Origin: Peptococcaceae bacterium BRH_c23
Lineage (GTDB): Bacteria; Bacillota_B; Desulfitobacteriia; Desulfitobacteriales; Desulfitobacteriaceae
NCBI GenBank assembly: GCA_000961805.1
Contig: LADV01000338.1
Coordinates: 1-16,867, forward strand
DNA: 16,867 nucleotides
Reading direction: 5' to 3'
Within the stretch, counting starts at the first letter, position 1, and each line of letters opens with the position of its first letter. Positions 1-8,294 of the stretch are shown piece by piece. Both the position numbers and the translations under genes were made by a program. The notes under the pieces are model-generated. The model saw nothing but the letters and a program-made list of their open reading frames with translations, had not been told where the DNA came from and searched no databases.

Positions 1-275
1 CCATCCCATTCGGTGGCGATAGGGGCTGGGTTCACGTTAATTCTTTTTGCAATCTCTTGGCCTATTTCAACATCAAATCCAGTAAGTTCGTTCTTCTCGT
101 TAAAAAAATTGAAGGGTGGGTACTGACCACTCATAGCATAAGTCAATTTTCCATCGGCCTTAATCCGGTCCAAGGTTGTAGTAGGTGTTGGGTCAGAATT
201 ACTCTTTGATGCACCACAGCCAGCCACGACCAACAAGAATAGGGTGGCGATAATTAACATATTAAATTTTTTCAT
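1..275 (-). CDS. Amino-acid ABC transporter substrate-binding lipoprotein (N-terminal part)
   Basis: This is the first ~91 codons of a gene that runs off the left edge of the window. The protein starts MKKFN, has a hydrophobic segment at residues 6-18 and a lipobox VAGC with Cys20 as the lipidation site, so it should be anchored on the outer face of the membrane. After a Ser/Pro/Thr-rich linker, the mature part has the start of an SBP_bac_3 (polar amino acid binding) domain: LDRIKADGKL, then YPPFNFFNEKNELTGFDVEI. That region is typical of cystine/glutamine/arginine-type receptors. The start is fixed by an AGAGGAGGT ribosome binding site just upstream (about 283-291 on the minus strand). The ligand cannot be told from this fragment. 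The gene is divergent from the abl operon and carries the same operator-like dyad, which suggests co-regulation. The family call is confident; the substrate is not. Confidence 0.85.
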   Translation of the reverse strand, partial: MKKFNMLIIATLFLLVVAGCGASKSNSDPTPTTTLDRIKADGKLTYAMSGQYPPFNFFNEKNELTGFDVEIGQEIAKRINVNPAPIATEWD

Positions 276-394
276 TTCTTTTCTACCTCCTCTGAAACTT
301 TAAAGTACCTCACAAAAACAAAGCTTTACACTCCTTACACAAGCAAAAGATCACCTCCGATGATGCCTTAATAGAGTTTATCAACAAGCTTAAT

Positions 395-426
395 CTAACA
401 ACTTACAATGATAATATAAGTTGTTA
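395..426. promoter_or_regulatory. Operator-like dyad, copy 1
   Basis: TAACAACTT (396-404), 13 bases, then AAGTTGTTA (418-426) is a perfect interrupted inverted repeat. The same arms with the same 13-base gap occur again at 511-543. The copy lies at the predicted start point of the minus-strand lipoprotein transcript. The cognate regulator is not in the window. Confidence 0.6.
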
Positions 427-434
427 CTCTCCAA

Positions 435-464
435 ACTATACCATATTTTATAACTTTAGGTCAA
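435..464 (-). promoter_or_regulatory. Predicted sigma-A promoter for the binding lipoprotein
   Basis: Reading the minus strand, TTGACC (464-459) is followed after 18 bases by TATAGT (440-435). Both are close to the vegetative consensus. The predicted start near 428 lies right at the edge of the upstream operator-like dyad, so a protein bound there could block elongation or open-complex formation. This is motif-based only. Confidence 0.5.
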
Positions 465-496
465 TTTCTTAAATTTGTAAGAGGGAAAACAAGGGG

Positions 497-528
497 TTGA
501 CATTTTCTGACTAACAACTTAGTATAAT
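497..528 (+). promoter_or_regulatory. Predicted promoter for the abl operon
   Basis: A perfect -35 box TTGACA (497-502) and a perfect -10 box TATAAT (523-528) are present. They are 20 bases apart instead of the usual 17. The over-long spacer could mean a weak, regulator-dependent promoter. The -10 box lies inside the gap of dyad copy 2, so binding there should directly affect polymerase access. Confidence 0.5.
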
Positions 529-543
529 ACAAAAGGTTGTTAG
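511..543. promoter_or_regulatory. Operator-like dyad, copy 2, over the abl promoter
   Basis: CTAACAACTT (511-520), 13 bases, then AGGTTGTTAG (534-543) repeats the architecture of copy 1 with one mismatch between the arms. The gap contains the TATAAT box. The centres of the two copies are 116 bp apart, close to eleven helical turns, which would suit a looped or cooperative repressor complex. Confidence 0.6.
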
Positions 544-631
544 TTGTGAGTCTTCGTTACAGGGACACTCGGCCATCCTTGGTCAGGTTTTTCTGTACAA
601 AATATGAATAAATAACACGGAGGTAGAATGA

Positions 632-1915
632 ATGAATGAATTACGACAAAGGTTATGGCCTAATATAAGTGACGAACAATGGCATGATTGGCATTGGCAA
701 ATGACCAATCGCATAACAAACCACGAGAGATTAGTAGAATCTATGGCTCTTTCCTCAGAGGAAGCTGAACAAATTCAAAAGTGTCTGGTAAACTTCCGCA
801 TGGCAGTCACGCCTTATTACTTTTCCCTGATGGATCCCCAGGATGTTGAGTGTCCGATCAGAAAACAAGCAATTCCTTCAATTCATGAGTTGACTAAATC
901 CTCATGTGATTTAGAAGACCCGCTACATGAAGAAGGAGATTCACCTGTACCGGGACTGACACATCGCTATCCTGATCGTGTTCTGCTCCTAGTAACAGAT
1001 CAATGCTCAATGTATTGCAGACATTGCACCAGAAGAAGAATGGCTGGACAGACTGACCAGGCTTTACCTCTGAATCGATTCAAGCGCGCCCTGGAATATA
1101 TCCGTTCCAACCCACAAATTCGTGATGTTCTGATATCAGGAGGAGATCCATTGACCCTTTCTGATGACCGTTTAGAGTTTATCCTGTCCAGTCTTCGATC
1201 GATCCCCCACGTTGAGATCATTCGGATCGGGACAAGAACCCCGGTAGTTCTTCCTATGCGTATTACAGATAACCTCATCGAGGTTCTGAAAAAATACCAC
1301 CCGATCTGGATTAATACCCATTTCAATCATCCTCAAGAGATTACCATTGAAGCCCGTAATGCCCTGACCAAACTGGCGAATGCTGGAATTCCACTTGGGA
1401 ACCAGTCGGTTTTGCTTAAAGGGATCAATGATTGTCCTGTGATTATGAAAAAACTGCTCCATGAATTGGTGAAATGTCGGGTAAGGCCTTACTACTTGTA
1501 CCAATGCGACTTATCGAGCGGTATTGAGCATTTCCGGACATCGGTCAGTACAGGGTTAGAGATTATCGAAATGCTCAGGGGACATACCTCCGGGTTTGCA
1601 GTTCCTACCTTTGTTGTCGATGCCCCGGGAGGTGGCGGTAAAATCCCCCTGCAGCCTAACTATTTGATTTCGCAATCCAGCGATAAGGTCATCCTGCGTA
1701 ATTATGAAGGAGTCATCAGCGTATATCAGGAACCGGAAAATACAACAAGCCGCTGTAAGACCTGCTCAGATCCATGTTCAAACTTGAAAACTCGCCAGAT
1801 TGGTCTTGGGAAATTGCTGACGGGTGAGCGGATTAGCCTGATACCTCAAGGAAATATGCGCCAGGAGCGAAGGAAGCAGGTTTCCGGAAGTTTCGGAGGT
1901 AGAGCAAATGCTTAA
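632..1915 (+). CDS. ablA: Lysine 2,3-aminomutase (radical SAM, PLP)
   Basis: The enzyme converts L-lysine to L-beta-lysine in the cytoplasm using a [4Fe-4S] cluster, S-adenosylmethionine and PLP. The cluster motif CSMYCRHC places Cys125, Cys129 and Cys132. The PLP lysine is Lys337 in PGGGGK. Asp293 and Asp330, which hold the substrate amino group, and Arg134, which holds its carboxylate, are all at the expected places. Cys268 and a C-terminal Cys cluster (375, 378, 382) match the zinc-binding region of the clostridial enzyme, though with slightly different spacing. At 427 residues it is full length. GGAGGT (619-624) supports the ATG at 632; overlapping ATGs at 628 and 636 are out of frame and do not give long products. 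The stop overlaps ablB by 8 bases. With ablB next door the likely role is N-epsilon-acetyl-beta-lysine synthesis; lysine catabolism (kamA) is the alternative. Confidence 0.95.
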   Translation: MNELRQRLWPNISDEQWHDWHWQMTNRITNHERLVESMALSSEEAEQIQKCLVNFRMAVTPYYFSLMDPQDVECPIRKQAIPSIHELTKSSCDLEDPLHEEGDSPVPGLTHRYPDRVLLLVTDQCSMYCRHCTRRRMAGQTDQALPLNRFKRALEYIRSNPQIRDVLISGGDPLTLSDDRLEFILSSLRSIPHVEIIRIGTRTPVVLPMRITDNLIEVLKKYHPIWINTHFNHPQEITIEARNALTKLANAGIPLGNQSVLLKGINDCPVIMKKLLHELVKCRVRPYYLYQCDLSSGIEHFRTSVSTGLEIIEMLRGHTSGFAVPTFVVDAPGGGGKIPLQPNYLISQSSDKVILRNYEGVISVYQEPENTTSRCKTCSDPCSNLKTRQIGLGKLLTGERISLIPQGNMRQERRKQVSGSFGGRANA

Positions 1916-2735
1916 CACAATGAACGCGGTGAGTTACTCAAGCCCCATTACCGTGGATGAGAAAAATAAACGACTGATCGTTGATGGCTACCCACAAGGA
2001 ACAAAGCCCACGTTGTTCGGTCGACATCTGATTTATTTGGCCTTAAAAAAGAAACTGGAAAAAATATGGCTTTGGGCATTGCCGGCCGATGTTCCCGATT
2101 TCCTACGATGCGGCTTTCGTACCGAAGGCACCCTCTTCCAGAACAACTACGAGGAATTTGCGGTTAGCCTTGCCTATTATGTTCGTGGGGGAAGAGGGCA
2201 TTCCCATAAATTGCAATCCGAGAACGAGATTATCCATTCTGTCAGGACGGAACCGATCCATCAGACGCGAAGCTTGCCTCATGGAATAGAGTTGAAACTC
2301 TTAAATGAATCCTTTGCCCAGCAAATATCCCAGTTGCTTACTAAAGTATTTACAAGTTATCCCTCCCCAGTGGGGGACCCACAATATATCCGCTCCTTAA
2401 TGCAACAGGGAAATATTTTTGCAGGAGCATTCTCACAAGAAAAGCTGATTAGTGTGGCAGCTGCTTATCCAAACCAAAGCCTTAAGCGTTGCGAAATGAC
2501 GGATTGTGCAACAATAGAGGAATACCGGGGGCATTCACTCTCCGAGCGTTTGCTGTGGATGTTAGAGCATGAAGTTCAAAAGAAGGGTTCATTCAACGTA
2601 TATACTCTGGCACGGGCTCAGTCCTACGGAATGAATAGAGTATTTCACAAACTTGGCTACAGATATCAAGGCCGCCTGATTAATAATTGCCATATCGCCG
2701 GTTCCTATGAAGACATGAATCTGTGGGTTAGATAG
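1908..2735 (+). CDS. ablB: Beta-lysine N6-acetyltransferase (GNAT)
   Basis: This gene likely acetylates the epsilon-amino group of beta-lysine with acetyl-CoA, the second step to the compatible solute N-epsilon-acetyl-beta-lysine. The protein has an N-terminal family-specific domain (about 1-100). A GNAT fold (about 125-275) follows, with an acetyl-CoA-loop-like stretch EEYRGHSLSERLL (204-216) and a typical ending with MNLW near 270-273. At 275 residues it matches the length of the AblB/YodP family. The start overlaps the end of ablA (ATGCTTAA) and has GGAGGT seven bases upstream, so translation is probably coupled. Family assignment rests on the ablA partnership as well as on the sequence; a relative such as Bacillus YodP is the closest alternative name. 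Confidence 0.85.
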   Translation: MLNTMNAVSYSSPITVDEKNKRLIVDGYPQGTKPTLFGRHLIYLALKKKLEKIWLWALPADVPDFLRCGFRTEGTLFQNNYEEFAVSLAYYVRGGRGHSHKLQSENEIIHSVRTEPIHQTRSLPHGIELKLLNESFAQQISQLLTKVFTSYPSPVGDPQYIRSLMQQGNIFAGAFSQEKLISVAAAYPNQSLKRCEMTDCATIEEYRGHSLSERLLWMLEHEVQKKGSFNVYTLARAQSYGMNRVFHKLGYRYQGRLINNCHIAGSYEDMNLWVR

Positions 2736-2743
2736 GTATAATT

Positions 2744-3169
2744 ATGAATAATAAGAAAATTGTGGTACCCGTGGATGCTTCTACTCCTTCCAGACGTGCC
2801 TTGACCCTAGCTATAGAGTTAGCTCAAAACACGGGTGCCAAGCTCACCGTACTATATGTCAAGGAAATGATCGTGCTTTACCACGGAGCAATAGATCATG
2901 GAAGTCAATATATCCCATTCAATAACTTAGATGCTGAGGATATCTTGAAGGCTATATTGACGGATATGGGTATCCAACCCGATTCAATTTGCAAAAGAAG
3001 TGCTACTGGCAATCCTGCTAGGTTGATCGTTACGGTCGCAACAGAAGAAAGAGCGAATCTTATTGTAATGGGCAGCAGAGGCTTGGGGCAGTTAACTGGC
3101 TTATTATTAGGCAGTGTTAGCCAATCGGTGATCAAACATTCGCCCTGCCCCGTGCTCATCGTCAAATAG
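2744..3169 (+). CDS. Universal stress protein, ATP-binding type
   Basis: This 141-residue single-domain UspA-family protein starts IVVPVDAS, with Asp11 at the nucleotide pocket. It ends with the ATP-binding signature G-2x-G-9x-G-S (Gly110, Gly113, Gly123, Ser124) followed by HSPCPVLIVK. It therefore belongs to the ATP-binding branch. It follows ablB after 8 bases with only a weak AGGT ribosome site, so it probably sits in the same transcript and may depend on translation of ablB. A stress-response role fits an osmoadaptation operon, but its specific target is unknown. Confidence 0.9.
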   Translation: MNNKKIVVPVDASTPSRRALTLAIELAQNTGAKLTVLYVKEMIVLYHGAIDHGSQYIPFNNLDAEDILKAILTDMGIQPDSICKRSATGNPARLIVTVATEERANLIVMGSRGLGQLTGLLLGSVSQSVIKHSPCPVLIVK

Positions 3170-3233
3170 CTGTCTGCTAAACATAAAAAAGAGCCGCTTA
3201 GGGATGATTTTAATGTATACTTAGCCAACAGAG

Positions 3234-3262
3234 TTGCAAAGTCTTCAACTAATAAATATAAT
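3234..3262 (+). promoter_or_regulatory. Predicted promoter for dapL
   Basis: TTGCAA (3234-3239), a 17-base spacer and a perfect TATAAT (3257-3262) lie about 47 bases before the dapL start. No convincing terminator was seen after the universal stress gene, so some readthrough from the abl operon into dapL is possible. Confidence 0.55.
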
Positions 3263-3308
3263 TTATAAATATATTAAAAGTGTACAAAATGAAGGAGTTT
3301 GAATACAT

Positions 3309-4541
3309 ATGGCACTTGTGAATGAGAACTATCTTAGATTACCAGGGAGCTATCTTTTTTCTGAAATAGCCCGCAGAGTTAACGAATTTAAAGCAAACAA
3401 TCCGGAGGCTGATATTATCCGACTCGGAATCGGAGATGTTACGCGTCCCCTGCCACCCGCAGTCATCGAGGCAATGCATAAAGGTGTCGATGAGATGGCG
3501 AATTCGAAAACCTTTCGTGGTTACGGTCCGGAGCAAGGCTATCAGTTTCTGATTGAAAAGATTATCGAACATGATTTTACCCCTCGTGGAGTGGAACTCT
3601 CTGTCGATGAAGTCTTTGTCAGCGATGGAGCGAAAAGTGATACGGCAAATTTCCAGGAGCTTTTCGGAGTTAATAACATTATGGCAGTTACGGATCCAGT
3701 TTATCCGGTTTATGTCGATAGCAATGTCATGGCAGGACGGACCGGGAATTTTGATAGTGAAAAGAGCCAGTACGAAAGCATCGTGTATCTTCCGTGCACA
3801 GAGGAAAATGGCATGAAGCCTTCTCTTCCTGAGACACGCGTAGATCTGATCTATCTCTGCTTTCCGAATAATCCGACCGGGATGACACTTTCTAAAGAGG
3901 AACTGAAGCAATGGGTGGATTATGCCCGAGAAAACCGCTCAATCCTTTTGTTCGATGCGGCTTATGAAGCGTTTATCCGGGAAGAGGGCGTTCCGCACAG
4001 TATTTTTGAGATTGAAGGTTCTCAGGAAGTAGCAGTAGAGTTCCGAAGTTTCTCCAAGACGGCAGGCTTTACCGGAACCCGTTGTGCCTATACGATTGTT
4101 CCGAAGGAAGTCATGGTCTATGATTCTAAAGGTGAAGCACATAGTCTTAACTCGCTATGGCTAAGAAGACAGACCACAAAATTTAATGGAGCGTCTTATC
4201 CTGTACAAGCCGGAGCAGTCGCGATATTCTCTGAAGAAGGAAAGCAGCAAATCAAGGAAACTATTGATTACTACATGGAAAATGCCCGAGTCATCCGTGA
4301 GGGCTTACAAGAGGCTGGCTATACAGTATTCGGTGGAATCAATGCCCCCTATATCTGGATGAAGACCCCGAAAAATATGGGTTCTTGGGAGTTTTTCGAT
4401 AAATTGATGAAGGATGCACATGTGATAGGCACACCGGGAGCTGGCTTTGGTGCGAATGGAGAAGGATATTTCCGTTTAACCGCTTTTGGTACTCGTGAAA
4501 ATACACTTCAGGCGATTGAACGGATTAAGACGAGAATGTAA
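3309..4541 (+). CDS. dapL: LL-diaminopimelate aminotransferase
   Basis: The enzyme makes LL-diaminopimelate directly from tetrahydrodipicolinate and glutamate, bypassing the acylated intermediates of the classic lysine pathway. It is a fold-type I PLP enzyme of 410 residues, the usual family length. The N-terminus [20 protein letters not shown] and the segment [18 protein letters not shown] are characteristic of DapL. The PLP lysine is Lys250 in [12 protein letters not shown]. Asn187/Asn188 (FPNNPTG), Asp216, Arg258 and Arg389 are the expected cofactor and carboxylate ligands. AAGGAG 13 bases upstream supports the ATG. The gene has its own promoter and terminator. It supplies diaminopimelate for the cell wall and lysine, the substrate of the neighbouring aminomutase. 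Confidence 0.95.
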   Translation: MALVNENYLRLPGSYLFSEIARRVNEFKANNPEADIIRLGIGDVTRPLPPAVIEAMHKGVDEMANSKTFRGYGPEQGYQFLIEKIIEHDFTPRGVELSVDEVFVSDGAKSDTANFQELFGVNNIMAVTDPVYPVYVDSNVMAGRTGNFDSEKSQYESIVYLPCTEENGMKPSLPETRVDLIYLCFPNNPTGMTLSKEELKQWVDYARENRSILLFDAAYEAFIREEGVPHSIFEIEGSQEVAVEFRSFSKTAGFTGTRCAYTIVPKEVMVYDSKGEAHSLNSLWLRRQTTKFNGASYPVQAGAVAIFSEEGKQQIKETIDYYMENARVIREGLQEAGYTVFGGINAPYIWMKTPKNMGSWEFFDKLMKDAHVIGTPGAGFGANGEGYFRLTAFGTRENTLQAIERIKTRM

Positions 4542-4597
4542 GCGAAAAGAGCTAATGTTATGGTTAAATAATTTGTGAGTTCAATTGACTAAAAACT

Positions 4598-4635
4598 AAA
4601 ACCAGAACGTTTTTTTCTTAACGCTCTGGTTTTTG
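4598..4635 (+). terminator. Intrinsic terminator after dapL
   Basis: AAACCAGAACGTT pairs with AACGCTCTGGTTT with one internal mismatch across a short T-rich loop, and the right arm runs into a T-run (4630-4634). It ends the dapL transcript and separates it from the next aminotransferase. Confidence 0.75.
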
Positions 4636-4803
4636 TATATTTATATAATTCTTGTAATTCAGCAGGAACATTTAGGAAAAATGTTGAATTCAAAAGGTAG
4701 ACAATTTGTAATCTATCCGAAACGACATGAAAGGAAGCCTGGCATTCATGACTCAAGAGTTAGACTAGGCAATTATAAAGTTAGCGAAGAAAGGTTGGAC
4801 GTT

Positions 4804-5988
4804 ATGATATCAATTAAAATGCAAGAGCAAATAAAAAACAGTTCTGTTATTCGAGCCATGTTTGAGGAAGGAAAACGCCTGGCAGAGATTCACGGGGCAG
4901 AAAACGTCTTTGATTTTAGCCTTGGAAACCCTAATGTTGAACCACCTGCTGAAGTGAACGACGCAATTTTAGAGATTTTAAAGACGGATAGTCTTATGAG
5001 CATTCACGGTTATATGAATAACTCGGGTTATGAAGAAGTAAGAGCAACCATTGCAAAGTCCATTAATGATAAATTCGGTACCACGTTTACTCAAAAAAAC
5101 ATTCTGATGACCGTTGGTGCAGCAGGCGGATTAAATGTTATTTTTAAAACCTTACTGAACCCACAGGATGAAGTTATCACTTTTGCACCTTTTTTTGGAG
5201 AATACAGGAACTATGTAAAAAACCATGAAGGCGAATTAGTAATAGTCTCCCCCAATACGGTTGATTTCCAACCTAATCTTGAAGAATTCAAAGATAAGAT
5301 TACCCCTAAAACTAAAGCGGTAATCATCAATTCCCCTAATAATCCCACTGGTGTTATCTATTCAGAAAAAACCATCATCAAGCTCTCTGAAATACTGGTG
5401 GAGAAGCAAAAGGAATTTGAAACCGATATTTATCTCGTTGCCGATGAACCCTATCGAGAACTTGCTTATGATAATGCTCAAGTGCCTTATCTTTCGAAGT
5501 ATTATGCCAACACGATCATCGGGTATTCTTTCAGCAAATCCCTCTCCTTACCCGGCGAAAGAATCGGTTATTTAGTGATTTCAGATCAGGCTGCCGATTA
5601 TGAAAATATCCTTTCAGCAGCAAATATTGCTAATCGAATTTTAGGTTACGTCAATGCTCCGTCGTTATTCCAGCGCGTTGTTGCTAAGTGCTTAAATGCA
5701 AAGGTCGATATTGAGACCTATAACAGGAATCGTGAGCTTCTGTATAAAGGACTCTCATCCTACGGCTACCATTGTATTAAACCCGAAGGTGCCTTCTATA
5801 TGTTTGTTAAGAGTCCGATTGAGAATGATGTTGAATTCTGTAACTTGGCTAATAAGAAAAATATACTCATTGTTCCCGGCACTGCCTTTGGATGTCCAGG
5901 TTATGTTCGAATTGCCTATTGTGTCGCTTATAAAACAATTGAGAATGCCTTGCCGGGCTTTAAGGCTTTAATAGAAGAGGTTAGGTAA
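4804..5988 (+). CDS. Fold-type I pyridoxal-phosphate aminotransferase, substrate unassigned
   Basis: This 394-residue class I/II aminotransferase resembles aspartate aminotransferases of clostridia. Visible landmarks are the N-terminal MQEQIKNSSVIRAMFEEGKR, FSLGNPNVEPP (38-48), NSPNNPTG with Asn180, ADEPY with Asp214, the PLP lysine Lys245 in YSFSKSLSLPGER, and the carboxylate arginine Arg369. The frame stays open upstream to a TTG at 4633, which would add 57 residues. The start at ATG 4804 is preferred because family members begin at this point, AAGG lies 9 bases upstream, and a TATAAT at 4644-4649 would put the transcript start inside the longer version. It is a separate transcription unit from dapL. 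The amino donor and acceptor cannot be read from the sequence. Confidence 0.8.
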   Translation: MISIKMQEQIKNSSVIRAMFEEGKRLAEIHGAENVFDFSLGNPNVEPPAEVNDAILEILKTDSLMSIHGYMNNSGYEEVRATIAKSINDKFGTTFTQKNILMTVGAAGGLNVIFKTLLNPQDEVITFAPFFGEYRNYVKNHEGELVIVSPNTVDFQPNLEEFKDKITPKTKAVIINSPNNPTGVIYSEKTIIKLSEILVEKQKEFETDIYLVADEPYRELAYDNAQVPYLSKYYANTIIGYSFSKSLSLPGERIGYLVISDQAADYENILSAANIANRILGYVNAPSLFQRVVAKCLNAKVDIETYNRNRELLYKGLSSYGYHCIKPEGAFYMFVKSPIENDVEFCNLANKKNILIVPGTAFGCPGYVRIAYCVAYKTIENALPGFKALIEEVR

Positions 5989-6001
5989 AAAGTTTCTATG
6001 A

Positions 6002-8104
6002 TTAGGAGGACTCCAGTTTATAAGTATTGGATTCAGAGATTACATTTCCCATGCTATCCGTTAACTTAAGCTGAATATCTAGAACACCAGATTTACTATT
6101 TAAGCGCTTAGGAAGACTGGCAGTCAAATAGGTGGGGTTTTCAAAATCGGTCTTAACGAGTTGTCCGTTGACATAAACTTTATGATCATGCAAGAAATTT
6201 TCCCCTTCTATTTCAATTACTGACGTATGGGGAGGGGTAGCTTTGACAATGAGTGCTTGACCATCTCCTAAAACATAATTACTGTTTGCTTGCGGCTTGT
6301 GGTCAGGTTTTAAGTGGTAAGCATATTCGTTGCCAAAAAGAATATCATACTGAAGCAGTTGGTACTGATTGATTTCTTGCTCAGAAATGTCCTCCCTCGG
6401 TAAATGCTGCTCGCTGATCACGACATTGGAGCCGTTTTGGATAAGGGTATGAAGGAAGTCTGTCGTAGGGCTTCCTGATTTTTTAGCACGTTCTAAAATA
6501 TATGGACTCAGAAAGTTCGAGGATAAACGAAGCTTCTCTTTGTTGTCTGAAAAGTTATCCCAGACGATAAAGGGAACACTATGCATCTTTAGATAATCTT
6601 GGTAGTTGATTTCATCTTGGAAGAAATTGGCTTGTTTATAGACCTCAAAGCTTTTCCCAAGCATAGGTAAATGGTCCCCAAAGAACACCACGATGGAGGG
6701 TTCCCTCGACTGCTCTAACCCTTCAATTAATAGTTTGAGTGATTGATCAACATCAGAAACTATATTGGTGTAGTTTTCTAAAATGGCTTGAGGCTCTGGA
6801 CTCAAATTACCGCTTATTTTAATCGAATTATTGGGGTTTTCTTCTGCAGAGTAAGGCCCGTGGCCTTGCATGGAAATAGCATAAATGAAGTCAGGTTTAT
6901 CTGTTTTCTTCATTTCTTCGAGAATTCTCCTGGAAAGTTCAGTATCGCGAATATATTGACCGCTGTATTCAGGGTTATGAAAAAATTCTTTGCTAATAAA
7001 CTTATCAAAGTCGAAATTTTGATAGACGTTGTTTCGGCCGTAAAACCAGTTGTCATAGGTGTGAATGGCTGTCGTCTCATACCCTTGCTTTTTTAAGATA
7101 GTCGGTAAGGCTTCTATAGGTTTACGAGCATATTCAACATAAGGAACCAGGCCTTGGGGAAAGAATTGAATCGACAAGCCCGTTAATACTTCGAATTCAG
7201 TGTTAGCAGTGCCTCCACCATAAACGGGAGAAAGCATCACTCCACTGGTTTGACTTTTTTGGAGAGAACGAAAATAGGGAATGGGGTCTGCGCTAAATGA
7301 GACTTCCTTTAACAAAGTGGGATCCCAAAAGGCTTCACTCATTACGAAAATAATGTTGGGCTTAAAGTTGGGGGCAACTTCATAGGGCGGGGTTGTATCG
7401 TTCATAATCTCTTTTACGAGTTCCTCTTCGTACTCGGCCGGTTTATTAACCGATAGATAGGTTGTATTGAGGATAAAGCCAAGGAGCATGCCGTTTTCCT
7501 CGTAGTTTAATTTTTGGCTCCAGGAAATTAGCTCGAGTGAAAAGGTCTTTTCGAGGGATGTGACATCTGAATAAACGGAAAAAAGCACTGCCAAGGAGAT
7601 CAGGGAAGCTGCAATTTTCCTTCGCCAATTAAAAGTCTCTTGAGGAATGAATTTGACCGAAACAAAAAGAACGATGGTAATAACACTAAGGCACAGAAGG
7701 GGAATGACTGGCATAGTACCACTAAATTCTTTAGATATATTAATGGCTTCTTTGCCGAGGATAAAATCCCAGGGCAGAAGGGGCTCTCCTCTTAAGATTA
7801 ATTTCTGACGACTCATAAGGCCCATGACAGAGAAAAAAGAAAAGAATAAGACTCCGATAGAACTATAGATTTTTCGTTGTAATATGTAGAAAGAGTTGAT
7901 GAATCCAAACATTAAAACATAGCTTAGTAAAAATTGTTTTGGGTAATTCCTAATCCAAGAGCAGGTACTGAAGAGATTCCCTCTATAAACTGTCTCTAAG
8001 GCAAATAGCATCAACAACGGTAGACAAGTTATTAAGCTGAGATTTACTAATCTGTTTTTGGATTTGAAATTTGGGATGTTTTGTGAGATCCTTAGAAGTA
8101 ACAT
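6002..8104 (-). CDS. LtaS-like membrane phosphoglycerol transferase (sulfatase fold) with C-terminal Ig-like domain
   Basis: The 700-residue protein has about five membrane segments (roughly 22-38, 57-75, 80-97, 131-150, 163-179), then an extracellular sulfatase/alkaline-phosphatase-fold domain (about 248-545). Metal and nucleophile positions match lipoteichoic acid synthases: Glu257 in VMSEAFW, Thr299 in GGGTANTEFE, His415 in MQGHGPY, and Asp477-His478 in FFGDHLP. The likely reaction is transfer of phosphoglycerol from phosphatidylglycerol to a surface glycan or glycolipid. Residues 610-698 look like an IPT/TIG-type beta-sandwich (VIEIEGENFLHDHKVYVNG), which typical LtaS proteins lack. A GGGGGG stretch lies 3-4 bases before the ATG, close for a ribosome site. 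It is convergent with the aminotransferase, with 13 bases between the stops. The true acceptor is unknown. Confidence 0.85.
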   Translation of the reverse strand: MLLLRISQNIPNFKSKNRLVNLSLITCLPLLMLFALETVYRGNLFSTCSWIRNYPKQFLLSYVLMFGFINSFYILQRKIYSSIGVLFFSFFSVMGLMSRQKLILRGEPLLPWDFILGKEAINISKEFSGTMPVIPLLCLSVITIVLFVSVKFIPQETFNWRRKIAASLISLAVLFSVYSDVTSLEKTFSLELISWSQKLNYEENGMLLGFILNTTYLSVNKPAEYEEELVKEIMNDTTPPYEVAPNFKPNIIFVMSEAFWDPTLLKEVSFSADPIPYFRSLQKSQTSGVMLSPVYGGGTANTEFEVLTGLSIQFFPQGLVPYVEYARKPIEALPTILKKQGYETTAIHTYDNWFYGRNNVYQNFDFDKFISKEFFHNPEYSGQYIRDTELSRRILEEMKKTDKPDFIYAISMQGHGPYSAEENPNNSIKISGNLSPEPQAILENYTNIVSDVDQSLKLLIEGLEQSREPSIVVFFGDHLPMLGKSFEVYKQANFFQDEINYQDYLKMHSVPFIVWDNFSDNKEKLRLSSNFLSPYILERAKKSGSPTTDFLHTLIQNGSNVVISEQHLPREDISEQEINQYQLLQYDILFGNEYAYHLKPDHKPQANSNYVLGDGQALIVKATPPHTSVIEIEGENFLHDHKVYVNGQLVKTDFENPTYLTASLPKRLNSKSGVLDIQLKLTDSMGNVISESNTYKLESS

Positions 8105-8206
8105 TTGCCCCCCTATAACAAGCTTTCTTATTTAGTAGTTCATAATTCAAACAGTCTTCGTACTGATTGAACTAATAAATAATACCATTATTATCAAAGT
8201 TATACA

Positions 8207-8234
8207 ATTATATACTAATAATACAACAAGTTAA
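8207..8234 (-). promoter_or_regulatory. Possible promoter for the LtaS-like gene
   Basis: On the minus strand TTAACT (8234-8229) is followed after 16 bases by a perfect TATAAT (8212-8207), about 103 bases before the start codon. The -35 box is weak. A TTGACA further upstream (8262-8257) lacks a good -10 partner. Confidence 0.4.
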
Positions 8235-8294
8235 TAGGTTTAATAAAGGGTTTACATGTCAAGATGTTGTTTAGATTTTAGAAGGGCAAATCAA

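Larger units (their letters stand above)
276..631. other. Divergent regulatory region between the binding lipoprotein and ablA
   Basis: This stretch has no gene. It holds a minus-strand promoter (435-464), a plus-strand promoter (497-528) and two copies of a long interrupted dyad (395-426 and 511-543). Between about 545 and 620 there is an untranslated leader with a short possible hairpin (GGCCA/TGGTC near 571-584). No recognisable riboswitch was seen. Confidence 0.6.

Noticed and set aside
541..620. Lysine riboswitch in the ablA leader
   Set aside because: The leader is too short and lacks the conserved multi-helix layout; only one weak hairpin is seen.
3339..3911. 190-codon open frame on the minus strand within dapL
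   Set aside because: It is fully antisense to a confidently identified gene and has no family-like motifs.
4633..4803. TTG start that would lengthen the second aminotransferase by 57 residues
   Set aside because: It lies in the tail of the dapL terminator and upstream of a TATAAT box; family members start near the ATG at 4804.
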